From contig NZ_NWVD01000001.1 of assembly GCF_002374835.1 (NCBI RefSeq), forward strand, positions 1,116,001-1,180,000: a stretch of 64,000 nt of DNA, given 5' to 3'. The notes beneath the pieces are model-generated. The model worked only from the letters and a program-made list of their open reading frames with translations. It ran no database searches and was not told the DNA's origin. The position numbers and the translations under genes were made by a program. Of this stretch, positions 44,721 to 54,242 are shown one piece after another (position 1 is the stretch's first letter; each line of letters starts with the position of its first letter). Origin of the DNA: Sphingomonas ginsenosidimutans. Its GTDB lineage: Bacteria; Pseudomonadota; Alphaproteobacteria; Sphingomonadales; Sphingomonadaceae.

Positions 44721-46363
44721 CAGAACGCGCGCGCCAGCCGCAGCGATATTCGCGGGCTGTGGTCGCCGGTGTCGAACCGCGCGTCGGTGACCGGTAGCGC
44801 CACCTCCACCAGCCAGTCGAACCGTCCGGTGCCGATCCGCGCGCCCATGCCCGTGGACATCAGGCTGCCGCCGCCCTCCCCGCCGCGCAGATTGCCGACG
44901 GTGCCCCCGTCGACGAAGCCGTAAAGCTGCGTGCGATCGACGACCCCGCCCGGCAGGCGGCCGATATCGGCACGCAGTTCGACCGCGCCCAGGATGCCCT
45001 GATCGCCGGTCCGCTCGGCATAATCGTATCCGCGGCCGAACGCCGGGCCGCCAAGGCCGATTTCCGCCACCGCGAGCAGCGGGCGCGACGCCAGCTGCCC
45101 GGCGCCGGCGACGACCAGGCTGAACGGCTTGCCGAGCGAGGTGGTCCAGTCGGCGGCAAAGGACAGCGTGGCGAAGCGCGCATCGCCGTCGCTGCGCGAC
45201 GCCAGTGGCGAGCCGGCCCGGGTGACTGCGCCAACCGGCAAGCCGACATTGGTGGTCAGTTCGGCACGGGCCGCGCCGCCGGCGAGCATCGCGGCGCCCG
45301 TCAGCGTGCCCGACAGCGTCACCAGCCGGTCGCGGCGCAGGCTGCTGCCCAGCAGATACTGGTCGGTCCCGATCGCGCGCAGCTCGCCGCCCAGCCACAG
45401 GCTGCGCGCGCGGGTGCGCAGCAACGGGTGCTGGACACCAATTGCGGCGTCGGCGCTGTTTCCCTCGACCTTCAGCGGCGTCAGCGAACCGCCGGGGCGC
45501 GACCGCGCGATCGACCCGGACACCGTGGCAATCGTGCCGCGCGCGTCGAGCGGCGCGGCGTAGCGCGCGCGGACGAAGACGAACTCGGACGGTTGCAGCG
45601 GCGTCTGCGACGCGATCAGCGTCACCTCGTCACCCGATTGCGCCACCTCGCGCGCGGTGGCGATCAGCGTCGATCGCACCGGGCCGACCTCGTCGCTGCC
45701 GCGGTTGTCGATCTGGACATAGGCCGAGCGGCGGTCCGCCTCGACGGTGACCAGCAGGATGCCGAAGCCGTCCTGCCGTACCAGCCGGCTGCCGGTGACG
45801 CGCAGACCGGGCATGTCGCCGACCAGCAGCAACGCACGTTCCAGATCCGCGCGGCGCAGCGGCCCGCCGGTGACCAGCGCGGCGGCCAGCACGCGATCGG
45901 CGGCCACGCTGCGCGCGCCCACGATCCGCACGGCGTCGATTCGACCAAGGTCCAGCGTGACATGGAGGATGCCGCCTGCCATTGATTGTGCCGGCACCTG
46001 CGCCGTGGCGAAGGGGTAGCCGCGATCACGCGCGATCTGCGCGACGGCGCCGGCCAGCGCCGCCAGATCGGGTTGCGACATCGCGATGCCCAGCCGCGGG
46101 GCGATCGCGTCGGCGAACGTGGCGGGCGGCAGCCGGTCCTGTCCATCGACGGTGATCGCGCGGACGATCCCGGTGACCGGCGCGGCGGCGCTGGCAGGGG
46201 CGACAGGGGCAGCGATCGACGGGGGCCCCTCCTGCGGCGTGGCGGCCGGCGGCGGAAGGGTGCGTTGGATCAGCGTCGGATCGGCACGGTCGAGTGCGGT
46301 CTGCGCCAGCGCGGACGGCGTGGCGAGCACCATCCAGCTGGCCAGGGCCAGTGCACGCTTCAT
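44720..46363 (-). CDS. TpsB/ShlB-family two-partner secretion outer-membrane transporter
   Basis: 547 residues: signal peptide ending ALAQ, Pro/Ala-rich linker, POTRA domains (about 65-135 and 140-212: RAITVDGQDRLPPATFADAI, IVGARSVAADRVLAAAL), and a 16-stranded barrel ending in Phe. The lid-loop motif GRGYDYAERTGDQG resembles the VRGY signature of FhaC/ShlB. Normally such proteins export a TpsA adhesin or haemolysin encoded next door; none is found. Its partner may lie elsewhere, or the barrel serves the co-encoded CHASE2-EAL protein and the divergent FecR-domain protein. Confidence 0.88.
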   Translation of the reverse strand: MKRALALASWMVLATPSALAQTALDRADPTLIQRTLPPPAATPQEGPPSIAAPVAPASAAAPVTGIVRAITVDGQDRLPPATFADAIAPRLGIAMSQPDLAALAGAVAQIARDRGYPFATAQVPAQSMAGGILHVTLDLGRIDAVRIVGARSVAADRVLAAALVTGGPLRRADLERALLLVGDMPGLRVTGSRLVRQDGFGILLVTVEADRRSAYVQIDNRGSDEVGPVRSTLIATAREVAQSGDEVTLIASQTPLQPSEFVFVRARYAAPLDARGTIATVSGSIARSRPGGSLTPLKVEGNSADAAIGVQHPLLRTRARSLWLGGELRAIGTDQYLLGSSLRRDRLVTLSGTLTGAAMLAGGAARAELTTNVGLPVGAVTRAGSPLASRSDGDARFATLSFAADWTTSLGKPFSLVVAGAGQLASRPLLAVAEIGLGGPAFGRGYDYAERTGDQGILGAVELRADIGRLPGGVVDRTQLYGFVDGGTVGNLRGGEGGGSLMSTGMGARIGTGRFDWLVEVALPVTDARFDTGDHSPRISLRLARAF

Positions 46364-46548
46364 GTCGGATCCCCGGATGTCATACCGCCGACAGCACTAG
46401 ACGACGAAATCTTGGGATTTGGTTAGGGCGCGGTCACGCCCCGCGTAAACGCGCGCTTCACCACAGCATGAAACAGCACCGCAAGCCTTCCAGGGCGATG
46501 AGACGGCGCAGGCTCCGCCGAATCGGTCGGACTTGCGGGAGATTTTCG

Positions 46549-48768
46549 ATGCGTCGCGCCCTTGCCGTCTTGCTGGCGGCATCCTGTTCCACGCAGGCCC
46601 TGGCCGGCCCGGCAGGCTGGACGATCAGCGAGGCGTCCGGCCCGGTCACGATCGCGCGTGCGGGTGTGTCGACGGTGGCGACGCGCGGCGGCGCGGTGAG
46701 CGCGGGCGATGTCGTATCGACCGGGCGCGGCGGGCGGGCGGTGCTGGTCCGCGGCACGGAATTCATGATGGTCGCCCCCGGATCGCGCCTGCGTCTGCCG
46801 GCGGAGGCGCAGCCCGCCGGCGTCACCCGCGTGATCGAGGAACTGGGCAACGTTGTCTTCATGATCAAGAAGAAGATGACCCCGCATTTCGAGGTGAAGA
46901 CGCCGTATCTGGCCGCGGTGGTGAAGGGCACGACCTTTTCCGTCGGTGTGTCGGGCGCGGGCACGTCGGTGCAGGTGCTGGAGGGCGCGCTGGACGTCGC
47001 GACGCTGGACGGCGGGGCGCACGATTTGGTGACGCCCGGCGCGGTAGCCATGGTCGCGGCGGGCAATCGCATGCGCATGACGATCGAGGAGAATGGGCGG
47101 ACCCGCATTCTGGAATCGTCGGGAGCGGGCGAGGGCGAGCCGGCGCCGGCAGCGGTCCCGGTGGTGGCGGAACAGACCGCCTCCAGCGAAGGTGAAGGGG
47201 GGGGCGAGAGCGGGGGCGCCGCGGCCCTTCCCGAGGCAGCGCCCGCGGTCGAGGTCGTGGCCGCGTCGCCGGCCGAGGCGCCCGCGCTGACCGCGGCGGT
47301 CTATGCCCCGGCGGCGTCGCTGGCGACCACCACCGGCGGGCTGGTATCCGGCACGATCGGCGGGGGCGGCGACATCGCCGGTGTCGCCGCCGCGACGAAG
47401 ATCGCGACCGAGGCTGCGGTATCGACGACGCGCATGGTCGAGACCGCAAGTCAGATCGCCGAGGCGCGCGCCGCCGCGGCGGAGGCTGCCGCCACCGTCC
47501 AGAAGTCGGAGACCGAAACCGTCACCGCGACGCTGGCCAAGGTGGAGGCGGAACGCCAGTCGGCCGACGCCGCGGCGGCCGCGACCAAGGCTGCCGAGGA
47601 TGCCGCCCGGGCGAAGGTGGAGGAAGAGCAGCGCAGCACCGAGAAGGCGGCGGCCGCCGCGGCGGCGGAGGCAGCGGCCAGGGCCGCGGCGCAGGCGGCC
47701 GAGGATCGCGCCCGCGCCGAGGCGGAGCGGGTCGCCAAGGCGCAGGCGCAGGCACAGGCCGACGCGGACGCCGCTGCCGCGAAGCGCGCCTCTGACGAGG
47801 CCGCCGCGGCGGCGGCCAAGGCCGCGGCGGACGAGGCGGCGCGCGCCCAGGCGGCCAGTGCCGCCGCGGCCGAACGCGAGGCGGCGATCCAGCGCGCGAC
47901 CGCTGAGGCCGCCGCGGCCGAGGTCGAGCGTGCACGCCAAGAAGCGGCGCAGGCCGCCGCCCAGGAATCGGCGCGTCAGGCCGAGCAGGCGGCCGCGCTG
48001 GCCGCGCAGCAGATCGCGCAGGCGCAGGCCGCGCAGGCGCAGGCCGACGCCGCGGCGCAGGCCGCCGCCGATCAGGCGGCGCGCGACGCCGCCCGCGCGG
48101 CGCAGGAGGCGGCGGAGGCCGCGCGGGTCGCGGCGCAGGCCGCTGCCGACCAGGCGGCGCGCGACGCCGCCCGCGCGGCGCAGGAAACCGAGGCCGCGAA
48201 CCACGCCGCGGCGCAGGCGGCGGCCGACAAGGCCGCGCGCGACGCGGCGCAGGCTGCCGCGCAACAGGCCGCCGCCGAGGCGCGGGCGGCCGAGCAAGCC
48301 GCCCGCGAGGCGGCGGAGCAGGCGACCCGCGCCGCGGCCGCCGAGGCGGATCGCGTTGCGCGCGAGGCGGCCGCTGCGGCCGAAAAGGCGCAGCAGGCCG
48401 CCCAGGCCGCCGCCGAAGCGCAAGCGGCGCAGGCGGCGCGCGATGCCGAGAAGGCGGCACGCGATGCGGCGGCGGCGGCAGCGGCGGCCGAGGCCGAGCG
48501 TGCCGCCAAGGAAGCCGAGAAGGCCGCGCAGGAAAAGGCCGCCCGCGACGCGGAAAAGGCCGCCAAGGCGGCGAGCGAGGCGGCAGCGAAGGCGGCCGAG
48601 GAACTCGCCCGCCAGCAGGAAAAGGCTGCTCAGGACGCGCAAAAGGCCGCCGAACAGGCGCTCAAGGAAGCGCAAAAGGCACCCGACGGCCCGGCCAAAT
48701 ACCAGCCCAAGACGCTGGAGGACATGCTCAAGCTGCTGGACGAGTTGCTGAAATCGAAGAAGCCGTGA
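46549..48768 (+). CDS. periplasmic FecR-domain protein with long Ala-rich coiled coil
   Basis: 739 residues: signal peptide (cleavage near ALAG), then a FecR-type domain (about 25-170: SEASGPVTIARAGVSTVATRGG, FEVKTPYLAAVVKGTTFSV, GVSGAGTSVQVLEGALDV), a Gly/Ala/Glu linker and about 430 residues of Ala, Glu, Arg and Gln with heptad-like repeats, resembling TolA domain II. No membrane helix follows the signal. The ATG at 46549 has GGGAG upstream. Divergent from the transporter gene with 185 bases between. In other bacteria FecR-domain proteins are known to accompany CHASE2 sensors. The role here (ligand or structural link to CHASE2) is inference. Confidence 0.85.
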   Translation: MRRALAVLLAASCSTQALAGPAGWTISEASGPVTIARAGVSTVATRGGAVSAGDVVSTGRGGRAVLVRGTEFMMVAPGSRLRLPAEAQPAGVTRVIEELGNVVFMIKKKMTPHFEVKTPYLAAVVKGTTFSVGVSGAGTSVQVLEGALDVATLDGGAHDLVTPGAVAMVAAGNRMRMTIEENGRTRILESSGAGEGEPAPAAVPVVAEQTASSEGEGGGESGGAAALPEAAPAVEVVAASPAEAPALTAAVYAPAASLATTTGGLVSGTIGGGGDIAGVAAATKIATEAAVSTTRMVETASQIAEARAAAAEAAATVQKSETETVTATLAKVEAERQSADAAAAATKAAEDAARAKVEEEQRSTEKAAAAAAAEAAARAAAQAAEDRARAEAERVAKAQAQAQADADAAAAKRASDEAAAAAAKAAADEAARAQAASAAAAEREAAIQRATAEAAAAEVERARQEAAQAAAQESARQAEQAAALAAQQIAQAQAAQAQADAAAQAAADQAARDAARAAQEAAEAARVAAQAAADQAARDAARAAQETEAANHAAAQAAADKAARDAAQAAAQQAAAEARAAEQAAREAAEQATRAAAAEADRVAREAAAAAEKAQQAAQAAAEAQAAQAARDAEKAARDAAAAAAAAEAERAAKEAEKAAQEKAARDAEKAAKAASEAAAKAAEELARQQEKAAQDAQKAAEQALKEAQKAPDGPAKYQPKTLEDMLKLLDELLKSKKP
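48061..48188 (+). repeat. 26-codon near-identical tandem duplication in the coiled coil
   Basis: Sequence from 48061 recurs from 48139 (78 bases) with only scattered third-position changes, repeating AADQAARDAARAAQE at protein level. Recent in-frame expansion of the helix. Confidence 0.75.
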
Positions 48769-48770
48769 TC

Positions 48771-48805
48771 CCGGCTCCTCACCCCGGCCCGGCGCGAGGA
48801 GCCGG
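48771..48805 (+). terminator. hairpin between convergent genes
   Basis: A 10-bp perfect stem (48771-48780 with 48796-48805) with a 15-base loop, between the coiled-coil gene and the FecR anti-sigma gene on the other strand. No T-run; possible bidirectional transcript end. Confidence 0.4.
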
Positions 48806-48840
48806 CGGGTAAGGCGGCTTTCCGGCCCCGGCGCCCTCGA

Positions 48841-49806
48841 TCAGCGCGGCGCCAGTTCGATCCGGTCGGCGTCGCGGCGCGTGACGCGGGCGATGCGATA
48901 GGCCTCCAGCGCGGCGACCAGCGCGTCGGTGCCGCCCTGCGTCTTGAGCGATCCGCTATAAAGATGCGCGGCCAGCCCCGGATCGGCGATGACGATGCGG
49001 CGCCGGTCGTAGCGTTGCAGTTGCGCGACGACATCGCGCAGCGGCGTGGCGGCGAAGGTCAGTCGCCCGCTTTGCCATTCGGCGGCACCCTCCGCGCCGC
49101 GATCGTCCAACGTCGGCCGTCCGCCAGCGGTGGACAGGACCTGGCCGGGGATCATCATGCGCGATCCGGCCGGGGTATCGACGCGCACGCGCCCTTCGGT
49201 CAGCGCGACGGTGACGTCGGGGCCGCGCCGCTCGACCGTGAAATGCGTGCCCAGCGCGGTCACCGATGCGGCGCCCGCCGTCACGACGAACGGGTGCGCG
49301 GCATCCTTCGCCACCGCGAAACCGGCCCGCCCCGATCGCAGGACGATGCGCCGTTGGGTGCCCATCGGTGCGACGTCGATCGCCGATCCGGCATCCAGCG
49401 TGACGACGCTGCCGTCGGTCAGCGTGATCCGGCCGATCGCGTCGGTGGCGGCATAATGACGCGGCGTAGGGGCAGCGGCGGTCGTGGTAGCCTCGTCACG
49501 CTCGACGATCGCGAACGTGCCGACACCCACAGTGATGAGCAGCGCGGCGGCGATCGCGCTGCGGCGCCAGTGGCGCACCGGCGCCGCATCCCCCAGCGCA
49601 TCGGCGCGCAGCGCCGCGATCGCCGTATCGTCGCGGATCTGGTCCAGCGCCGCGTCCGTGTCATGGACGTCGCGCCAGGCCAGCGCGTTGGCGGCATCGT
49701 CGCGCATCCAGCGATCCAGCGCTTCGGTATCCTCGGATCGGGCATCGTCGGCATGCAGGCGCGCATACCAGGCCGCTGCGCGCGCGGCCGGATCGTCCGT
49801 CGTCAC
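48841..49806 (-). CDS. FecR-family anti-sigma regulator
   Basis: 321 residues: cytoplasmic anti-sigma domain (RAAAWYARLHADDARSED, MRDDAANALAWRDV), one membrane helix (about 83-101) and the periplasmic FecR domain (ITLTDGSVVTLDAGSAIDV, RAGFAVAKDAAHPFVVTAGAASVTALGTHFTV) plus a C-terminal STN-like part (FAATPLRDVVAQLQRYDRRRIV). The start is GTG 49806, with GGAG upstream, one base after the sigma-gene stop. Passes the signal from the receptor at 50554 to the sigma factor. Confidence 0.93.
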   Translation of the reverse strand: MTTDDPAARAAAWYARLHADDARSEDTEALDRWMRDDAANALAWRDVHDTDAALDQIRDDTAIAALRADALGDAAPVRHWRRSAIAAALLITVGVGTFAIVERDEATTTAAAPTPRHYAATDAIGRITLTDGSVVTLDAGSAIDVAPMGTQRRIVLRSGRAGFAVAKDAAHPFVVTAGAASVTALGTHFTVERRGPDVTVALTEGRVRVDTPAGSRMMIPGQVLSTAGGRPTLDDRGAEGAAEWQSGRLTFAATPLRDVVAQLQRYDRRRIVIADPGLAAHLYSGSLKTQGGTDALVAALEAYRIARVTRRDADRIELAPR

Positions 49807-49807
49807 C

Positions 49808-50329
49808 CTATCGCTCCAGCGTCGCCGCAAGGAGCCGTATCGCCTTCATGATATGCTTTTCCACCGCGCTTACCGATATTCCCATATGCCGGGCGATTGC
49901 CGCGTAGTTCATCTCCTCGAAGCGGTGAAGCACGAATGCCTGCCGGGTACGCTCCGGCAGGTCGCCCACCGCCGCGACGAGCCGCGACCATTGTTCCCTG
50001 CCCAACATGACGCGCTCGGGCGAGCGTACCTCAACCGGATGGTCGCTTTCTTCCATCGTGACGTGGCGCGAGCGCTGGCGTACCGCGTCGCGGCGCGCGC
50101 GATCGGCCAGCACGCTTTGCGCGACCTGGAAGACATAGCCTTCGGGATTCAGGATGTCGCCCTGCGGCCCACGCGTATGCATCCGCAGCGCAACGTCCTG
50201 AAGCAGATCGTCGACATCGTCCGCAGGTGCCCGCTTCATCAGGAAACGCCGCACGGCCGGAAGGAGCGGCGCGAATATCTCGCCACCCTCCGTCGCGGTT
50301 ACCGCCGGCGCCTGCGCGATCAGCACCAT
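49808..50329 (-). CDS. ECF sigma factor, FecI type
   Basis: 173 residues: region 2 (RRFLMKRAPADDVDDLLQDVALRM, EGYVFQVAQSVLADRARRDAVR) and region 4 (LPERTRQAFVLHRFEEMNYAAIARHMGISVSAVEKHIMKAIRLL). The ATG at 50329 has GGGGGAAG upstream. Together with the anti-sigma gene it forms a two-gene unit, divergent from the receptor gene. Expected to turn on the receptor and its own operon when the receptor binds its ligand. Confidence 0.94.
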   Translation of the reverse strand: MVLIAQAPAVTATEGGEIFAPLLPAVRRFLMKRAPADDVDDLLQDVALRMHTRGPQGDILNPEGYVFQVAQSVLADRARRDAVRQRSRHVTMEESDHPVEVRSPERVMLGREQWSRLVAAVGDLPERTRQAFVLHRFEEMNYAAIARHMGISVSAVEKHIMKAIRLLAATLER

Positions 50330-50553
50330 CGTCTTCCCCCTTCGGCGCGGGCCACGACCCGCCGCCATCCCCGAAACATGCTTGCGGTTTGCCGCTTCGA
50401 CGTCCCCTCCCGACGTCCTGCTTGTGGGATACAGACGATCATGTTGTAACACGCGCGTCAAGAAGGCGATGGCAGCGGCGCGCGGCCGGTCGTCCGGCAG
50501 GTCGTACGAGCCGGAGGGGATGACGCAGGCACGGTGACGGGGTGACGGGGCTG

Positions 50554-53088
50554 ATGACGCGCGGCAGGACGACAGCGACGATCGGCGCCGTGGCGGCGCG
50601 CGGGGTCGTGCTGACCGCGGCGATCGGCACCGCTGGCCTCTGGGCGGCGCCCACCACGGCGCAGCGCACGCCGCAGCGCCGCGTCGCCCATGATATCCCC
50701 GCCGGACCGCTCGACGTCGTGCTGCGCCGGCTGGCGGTCGAGACCGACGAGCAGATCCTGGTCGACCCCGCCCTGGTAGAGGGGCGCCGCGCGCCGCCGC
50801 TGACGCGCGGTATGCCGGTAGCGGCGGCGCTCGACGCGGCGCTCGCCGGCCATCCGCTGGCGGCGCGGCGGGTCGGGCCGGGGGTGCTGGTGATCGAGCG
50901 CGTCGCGCCGCCGGACGCCGCAAGCTGGGCGACGGCGCCCGCCGATATCGTGGTCACGGCCGAGCGGCGCCCGACGCTGTTGAGCGGGGCGTCCCCGTCG
51001 CTCGCGGTGGTATCGGCCGTGACGCTGGAGGATACGCGCACGGTCGAACGCGGCGCGCTGGCGCGGCTGCTGCCGGCGCTGACCGCGACCAGCACCGGGC
51101 CATTGCAGCAACGCCTGTCGGTGCGCGGCGTGATCGGCACAGGGGAGGGGACGGTCGGCGTCTATTACGGCGAGGTGCCGGTGACCGCGCCGTCGGGGAC
51201 CGGATTCGACCCCGGCGCGATGACCCCGGACGTCGATTTGATCGACGTCGAGCGGATCGAGTTGTTGAAGGGGCCGCAGGGCACGCTGTACGGCGCGTCG
51301 TCGCTGGGCGGCACGCTGCGCACGCTGTTCCGCCAGGCCGACGCCGGCGCGTTCGCGGCCGATGGCGCGGTGGAGCTGAGCGCGACGCGCGGCGGCGGGC
51401 CGGGGGCGGCGCTGTCGGCGATGGTCAACGTGCCGCTCGTCGCCGACCGGCTGGCAGTGCGCGTGGTGGCGGGCCGGCGGCGCATCGGCGGGGTGACCGA
51501 CAATGTCTGGCTGGGCTATCGCGACGGCGACGAGGTGACGCGCGAGAGCGAACGGATCGGCGTGTCGTGGACACCCGATCCGCGATGGCGGGTGGACGCG
51601 ATCGTGCTGGAACAGCGCAACCGCATCGACGATGCCGTCACGTGGCGGTGGGAGGCAGGGCCGCAGCGCAGCGACGCACCCGTCCGTCTGCCGAACAGCG
51701 ACCGGTTGCGGCTGGCGAGTGCGACGGTGCGCTGGGCGCCGGGGGCAATGCGGGTCACCGCGACGGGATCGCATTATGCGTGGCGTACGCTGCGGCAGAT
51801 CAATTTCACGAGCGTGATGGCCGCGCAGCGCGACAATGCCGCGGCGTGCGAACGCTATGCCGGGTCGATCGGCGGAGCGGGTTGCGACCTGGCGGCGTAT
51901 CGCGGCTGGCTGGACACGAGGTTGCCGGCGATATTGTACCAGCCGATGACGATGCGCAGCAGCAGCGCGGAGGCGCGGGTGTCCGATGACGGCAACGGGG
52001 TGTGGCGCTGGACGCTGGGCGCCTTTGCCGAGCATCGGGTCGATGGGGTGTCCAGCCATGCCGTGCGCGCCGATGCCGCCACCGGACGGGTGATATGGCC
52101 ACTGGACGTGACCGGATTGCGGCTGATCGACACGCGGCTGGACCAGCAGGCGCTGTACGGCGAGGTCACGCGCCAGCTGCCGGGGAGAATGTCGGCGACG
52201 CTGGGAATCCGCGGTTATCGGTATGTGCGTGCAGCCGGGGGATCGGTTCCGCTGCCCAATATCGCCACAGGAACGGGAAATGGCGCCAGTGCGCGCTACC
52301 GGACGGTGGCGACGGGAAGCAACCTGAAGGCGGCATTGGCGTGGCGCGGCGCGGGCGGCGCGGTCGTCCAGCTGAGTGCGGCGGAGGGTTTTCGCCCCGG
52401 TGGCGTCAATATCACCCCGGAACTGAGCGAGTCGGAGCGCGTCTATCGCGCCGATCGGCTGTGGAATTACGAGCTGGGGATGCGGGTGCCGGTGGCAGGA
52501 CCGGCGGTGGGGATCGAGTCGGCGCTGTTCCACATCGACTGGCGGGACACTATTTTCGTCGCCGCGAGCGCCAATGGCGCGTTTCTGTACAACACCAACC
52601 TGGGCGGCGCGCGGATCGACGGCGCTGAGGCGCGCGTGACGGCCACGCGCGGGGCGTTACGGCTGGCGGCGGGGGCGACGTGGCTGGACGCCCGGCTGTC
52701 GCGCGATACGCCCGCGGTCAATGGCGACGGCGCCGGGCTGCGCGGCGATCCGCTGCCCAACGTGCCGGCGCTGACCTGGGTCGTCAGCGGGGACCTGCGC
52801 CGGGGAGTCGGCGGCGGGACGCTGACGCTGGGCGGGGTGGCATCGGGCAACGGCGGCTTTGCCACCACCTTTTCCGCGCAGGCCGCCTTTCGCGAATACA
52901 CTCCCGCGCGGATGCTGGCCGACGTCTATGCCCTGTACCGGCGCGGCGGGTGGAGCGCGCGGCTGGGAATCGACAATGTCGCGGACGCCGTCGCGCCGGC
53001 GCGGGTCGTGTCGAGCGCGTTCGGCGTGCGGCAGGTCTATTCCGCGCGCCCGCGCACCGTCACCCTGACGCTGGCTCGGGAATATTGA
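50554..53088 (+). CDS. TonB-dependent transducer/receptor with STN domain
   Basis: 844 residues. Signal peptide ending TTAQ; secretin/TonB short N-terminal domain (about 45-115: VAHDIPAGPLDVVLRRLAVETDEQILVDP) that contacts the FecR protein; TonB-box-like DIVVTAERR; plug (SVRGVIGTGEG, VERIELLKGPQGTLYGASSLGG) and barrel ending REY. The ATG at 50554 or GTG at 50542 could start it. The plug and barrel (FRPGGVNITPELSESERVY, LWNYELGM, GLRGDPLPNVP) are like those of sphingomonad receptors of the iron/polyphenol or sugar class; the substrate is unknown. Tail overlaps the convergent regulator by 29 bases. Confidence 0.93.
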   Translation: MTRGRTTATIGAVAARGVVLTAAIGTAGLWAAPTTAQRTPQRRVAHDIPAGPLDVVLRRLAVETDEQILVDPALVEGRRAPPLTRGMPVAAALDAALAGHPLAARRVGPGVLVIERVAPPDAASWATAPADIVVTAERRPTLLSGASPSLAVVSAVTLEDTRTVERGALARLLPALTATSTGPLQQRLSVRGVIGTGEGTVGVYYGEVPVTAPSGTGFDPGAMTPDVDLIDVERIELLKGPQGTLYGASSLGGTLRTLFRQADAGAFAADGAVELSATRGGGPGAALSAMVNVPLVADRLAVRVVAGRRRIGGVTDNVWLGYRDGDEVTRESERIGVSWTPDPRWRVDAIVLEQRNRIDDAVTWRWEAGPQRSDAPVRLPNSDRLRLASATVRWAPGAMRVTATGSHYAWRTLRQINFTSVMAAQRDNAAACERYAGSIGGAGCDLAAYRGWLDTRLPAILYQPMTMRSSSAEARVSDDGNGVWRWTLGAFAEHRVDGVSSHAVRADAATGRVIWPLDVTGLRLIDTRLDQQALYGEVTRQLPGRMSATLGIRGYRYVRAAGGSVPLPNIATGTGNGASARYRTVATGSNLKAALAWRGAGGAVVQLSAAEGFRPGGVNITPELSESERVYRADRLWNYELGMRVPVAGPAVGIESALFHIDWRDTIFVAASANGAFLYNTNLGGARIDGAEARVTATRGALRLAAGATWLDARLSRDTPAVNGDGAGLRGDPLPNVPALTWVVSGDLRRGVGGGTLTLGGVASGNGGFATTFSAQAAFREYTPARMLADVYALYRRGGWSARLGIDNVADAVAPARVVSSAFGVRQVYSARPRTVTLTLAREY

Positions 53089-54061
53089 CCGGCGCGGCGG
53101 CCGGGACCGGCGCGAGGCGGGGCGCGGGCAGCGCGGCATAGGCCGACGCGGGCGCGTCGAAGGGAAAGCCCGCCGCGGCGACGCGGGTCAGCAGCAGCGT
53201 CAGCGTCGCGTGGCGCCCTTCGCCCGCCGCCGCGGAACCGATCATCGCCAGCCAGGCGGGCGATATCACCATCCCCTGACGCAGCCGCAGCAACGGCCCG
53301 CCGGGGCCGGCAAGCCCGGCGGCGCGACGGCGGGCAGTGGCATGGCCGATGCCGAGCGCGCGTGCGACCGTCGCGACGCGGACGGCGTGCGCACCGTCGA
53401 ACGCCGCCGGTCCGCCATCCGCCGCGCGGGGACCGGCGCCGTCAGCAGCCCCGGCCCATCCGCGCGCATTGGCCTCCATCACCGCCGCGACGATCGCCAG
53501 ATCGACCACATCGGGGACGAACGGGCGATGGCAGTCGGCGATCGCCAGCATCAGGTCGATCGCGAGCCGCGCGCCATCGTCGCGCCGGAACGGGCGCCGG
53601 GCCACGCCCGCCGGATGCCGGGCCGGCGCGGGGAAGGCGCCGGACGCCACGCCACCGGCCATGAACGCGACGAAGATGTTGTTGAGCTGCGACAGGCTGC
53701 GATCGACGACCGGGTCGGCCCGGTGCCCGGGGGCGATCGCGATGCCGTGGCGCGTGCGCTGGCACAGCCCGGCCGCGACCAGCGCCGCGACATGCCGGCG
53801 CACGGTTTCGAACGGCCGGCCCAGCGCGAAGGCGGCCGAGTGGATCGAGATCGCACCCTCGCGTGCCGGGCGGGACAACGCGACCCCCCACAGCATCCCG
53901 TAGATCACGCCGCGATCGATATCCCCATCGAACCGCCGAGCCGCCAGCGCGGCCACGCGGGCGTAGAATTCGGCGACCAGGCCCGTGACCGGCGGAATCG
54001 GCATGGCGACGGGAGCGGCGCGATCTTCCGGCAGTGGGGAAGCCTGGCCAAACCGTGGCAC
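53060..54061 (-). CDS. putative transcription regulator with two winged-helix motifs
   Basis: 333 residues, family not recognised. Two separate helix-turn-helix-like stretches, one near 75-110 (SIHSAAFALGRPFETVRRHVAALVAAGLCQRT) and one near 235-270 (VRVATVARALGIGHATARRRAAGLAGPGG), each followed by a short wing (RHGIAIAP, LRQGMVISP). Between them is a mainly helical part. The pattern looks like an internal duplication of a winged-helix unit. GTG 54061 with GAGGTGA upstream is taken; an ATG at 54004 would remove 19 residues. No ligand domain is evident. Confidence 0.65.
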   Translation of the reverse strand: MPRFGQASPLPEDRAAPVAMPIPPVTGLVAEFYARVAALAARRFDGDIDRGVIYGMLWGVALSRPAREGAISIHSAAFALGRPFETVRRHVAALVAAGLCQRTRHGIAIAPGHRADPVVDRSLSQLNNIFVAFMAGGVASGAFPAPARHPAGVARRPFRRDDGARLAIDLMLAIADCHRPFVPDVVDLAIVAAVMEANARGWAGAADGAGPRAADGGPAAFDGAHAVRVATVARALGIGHATARRRAAGLAGPGGPLLRLRQGMVISPAWLAMIGSAAAGEGRHATLTLLLTRVAAAGFPFDAPASAYAALPAPRLAPVPAAAPVNIPEPASG

Positions 54062-54242
54062 CGGTCACCTCGCGGGTTGCCGACGGGTCCGCCGGACGGG
54101 AATGCCATCGCTTACTATAACGCAAGTGATTGTAACAGCGGGTGTTAACCCAAGTCGACCGGCGTTCGCCGCCGGGAACTGAACGCGAAGTGAACCGTTT
54201 TCACATCAGGAAGAAAGAAGATCGAGGAGAGAGGAAAAGGCG

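Noticed and set aside
46423..48675. 750-codon open frame opposite the coiled-coil protein
   Set aside because: Almost only Arg, Gly and Leu, the mirror of Ala/Glu/Gln codons on the plus strand.
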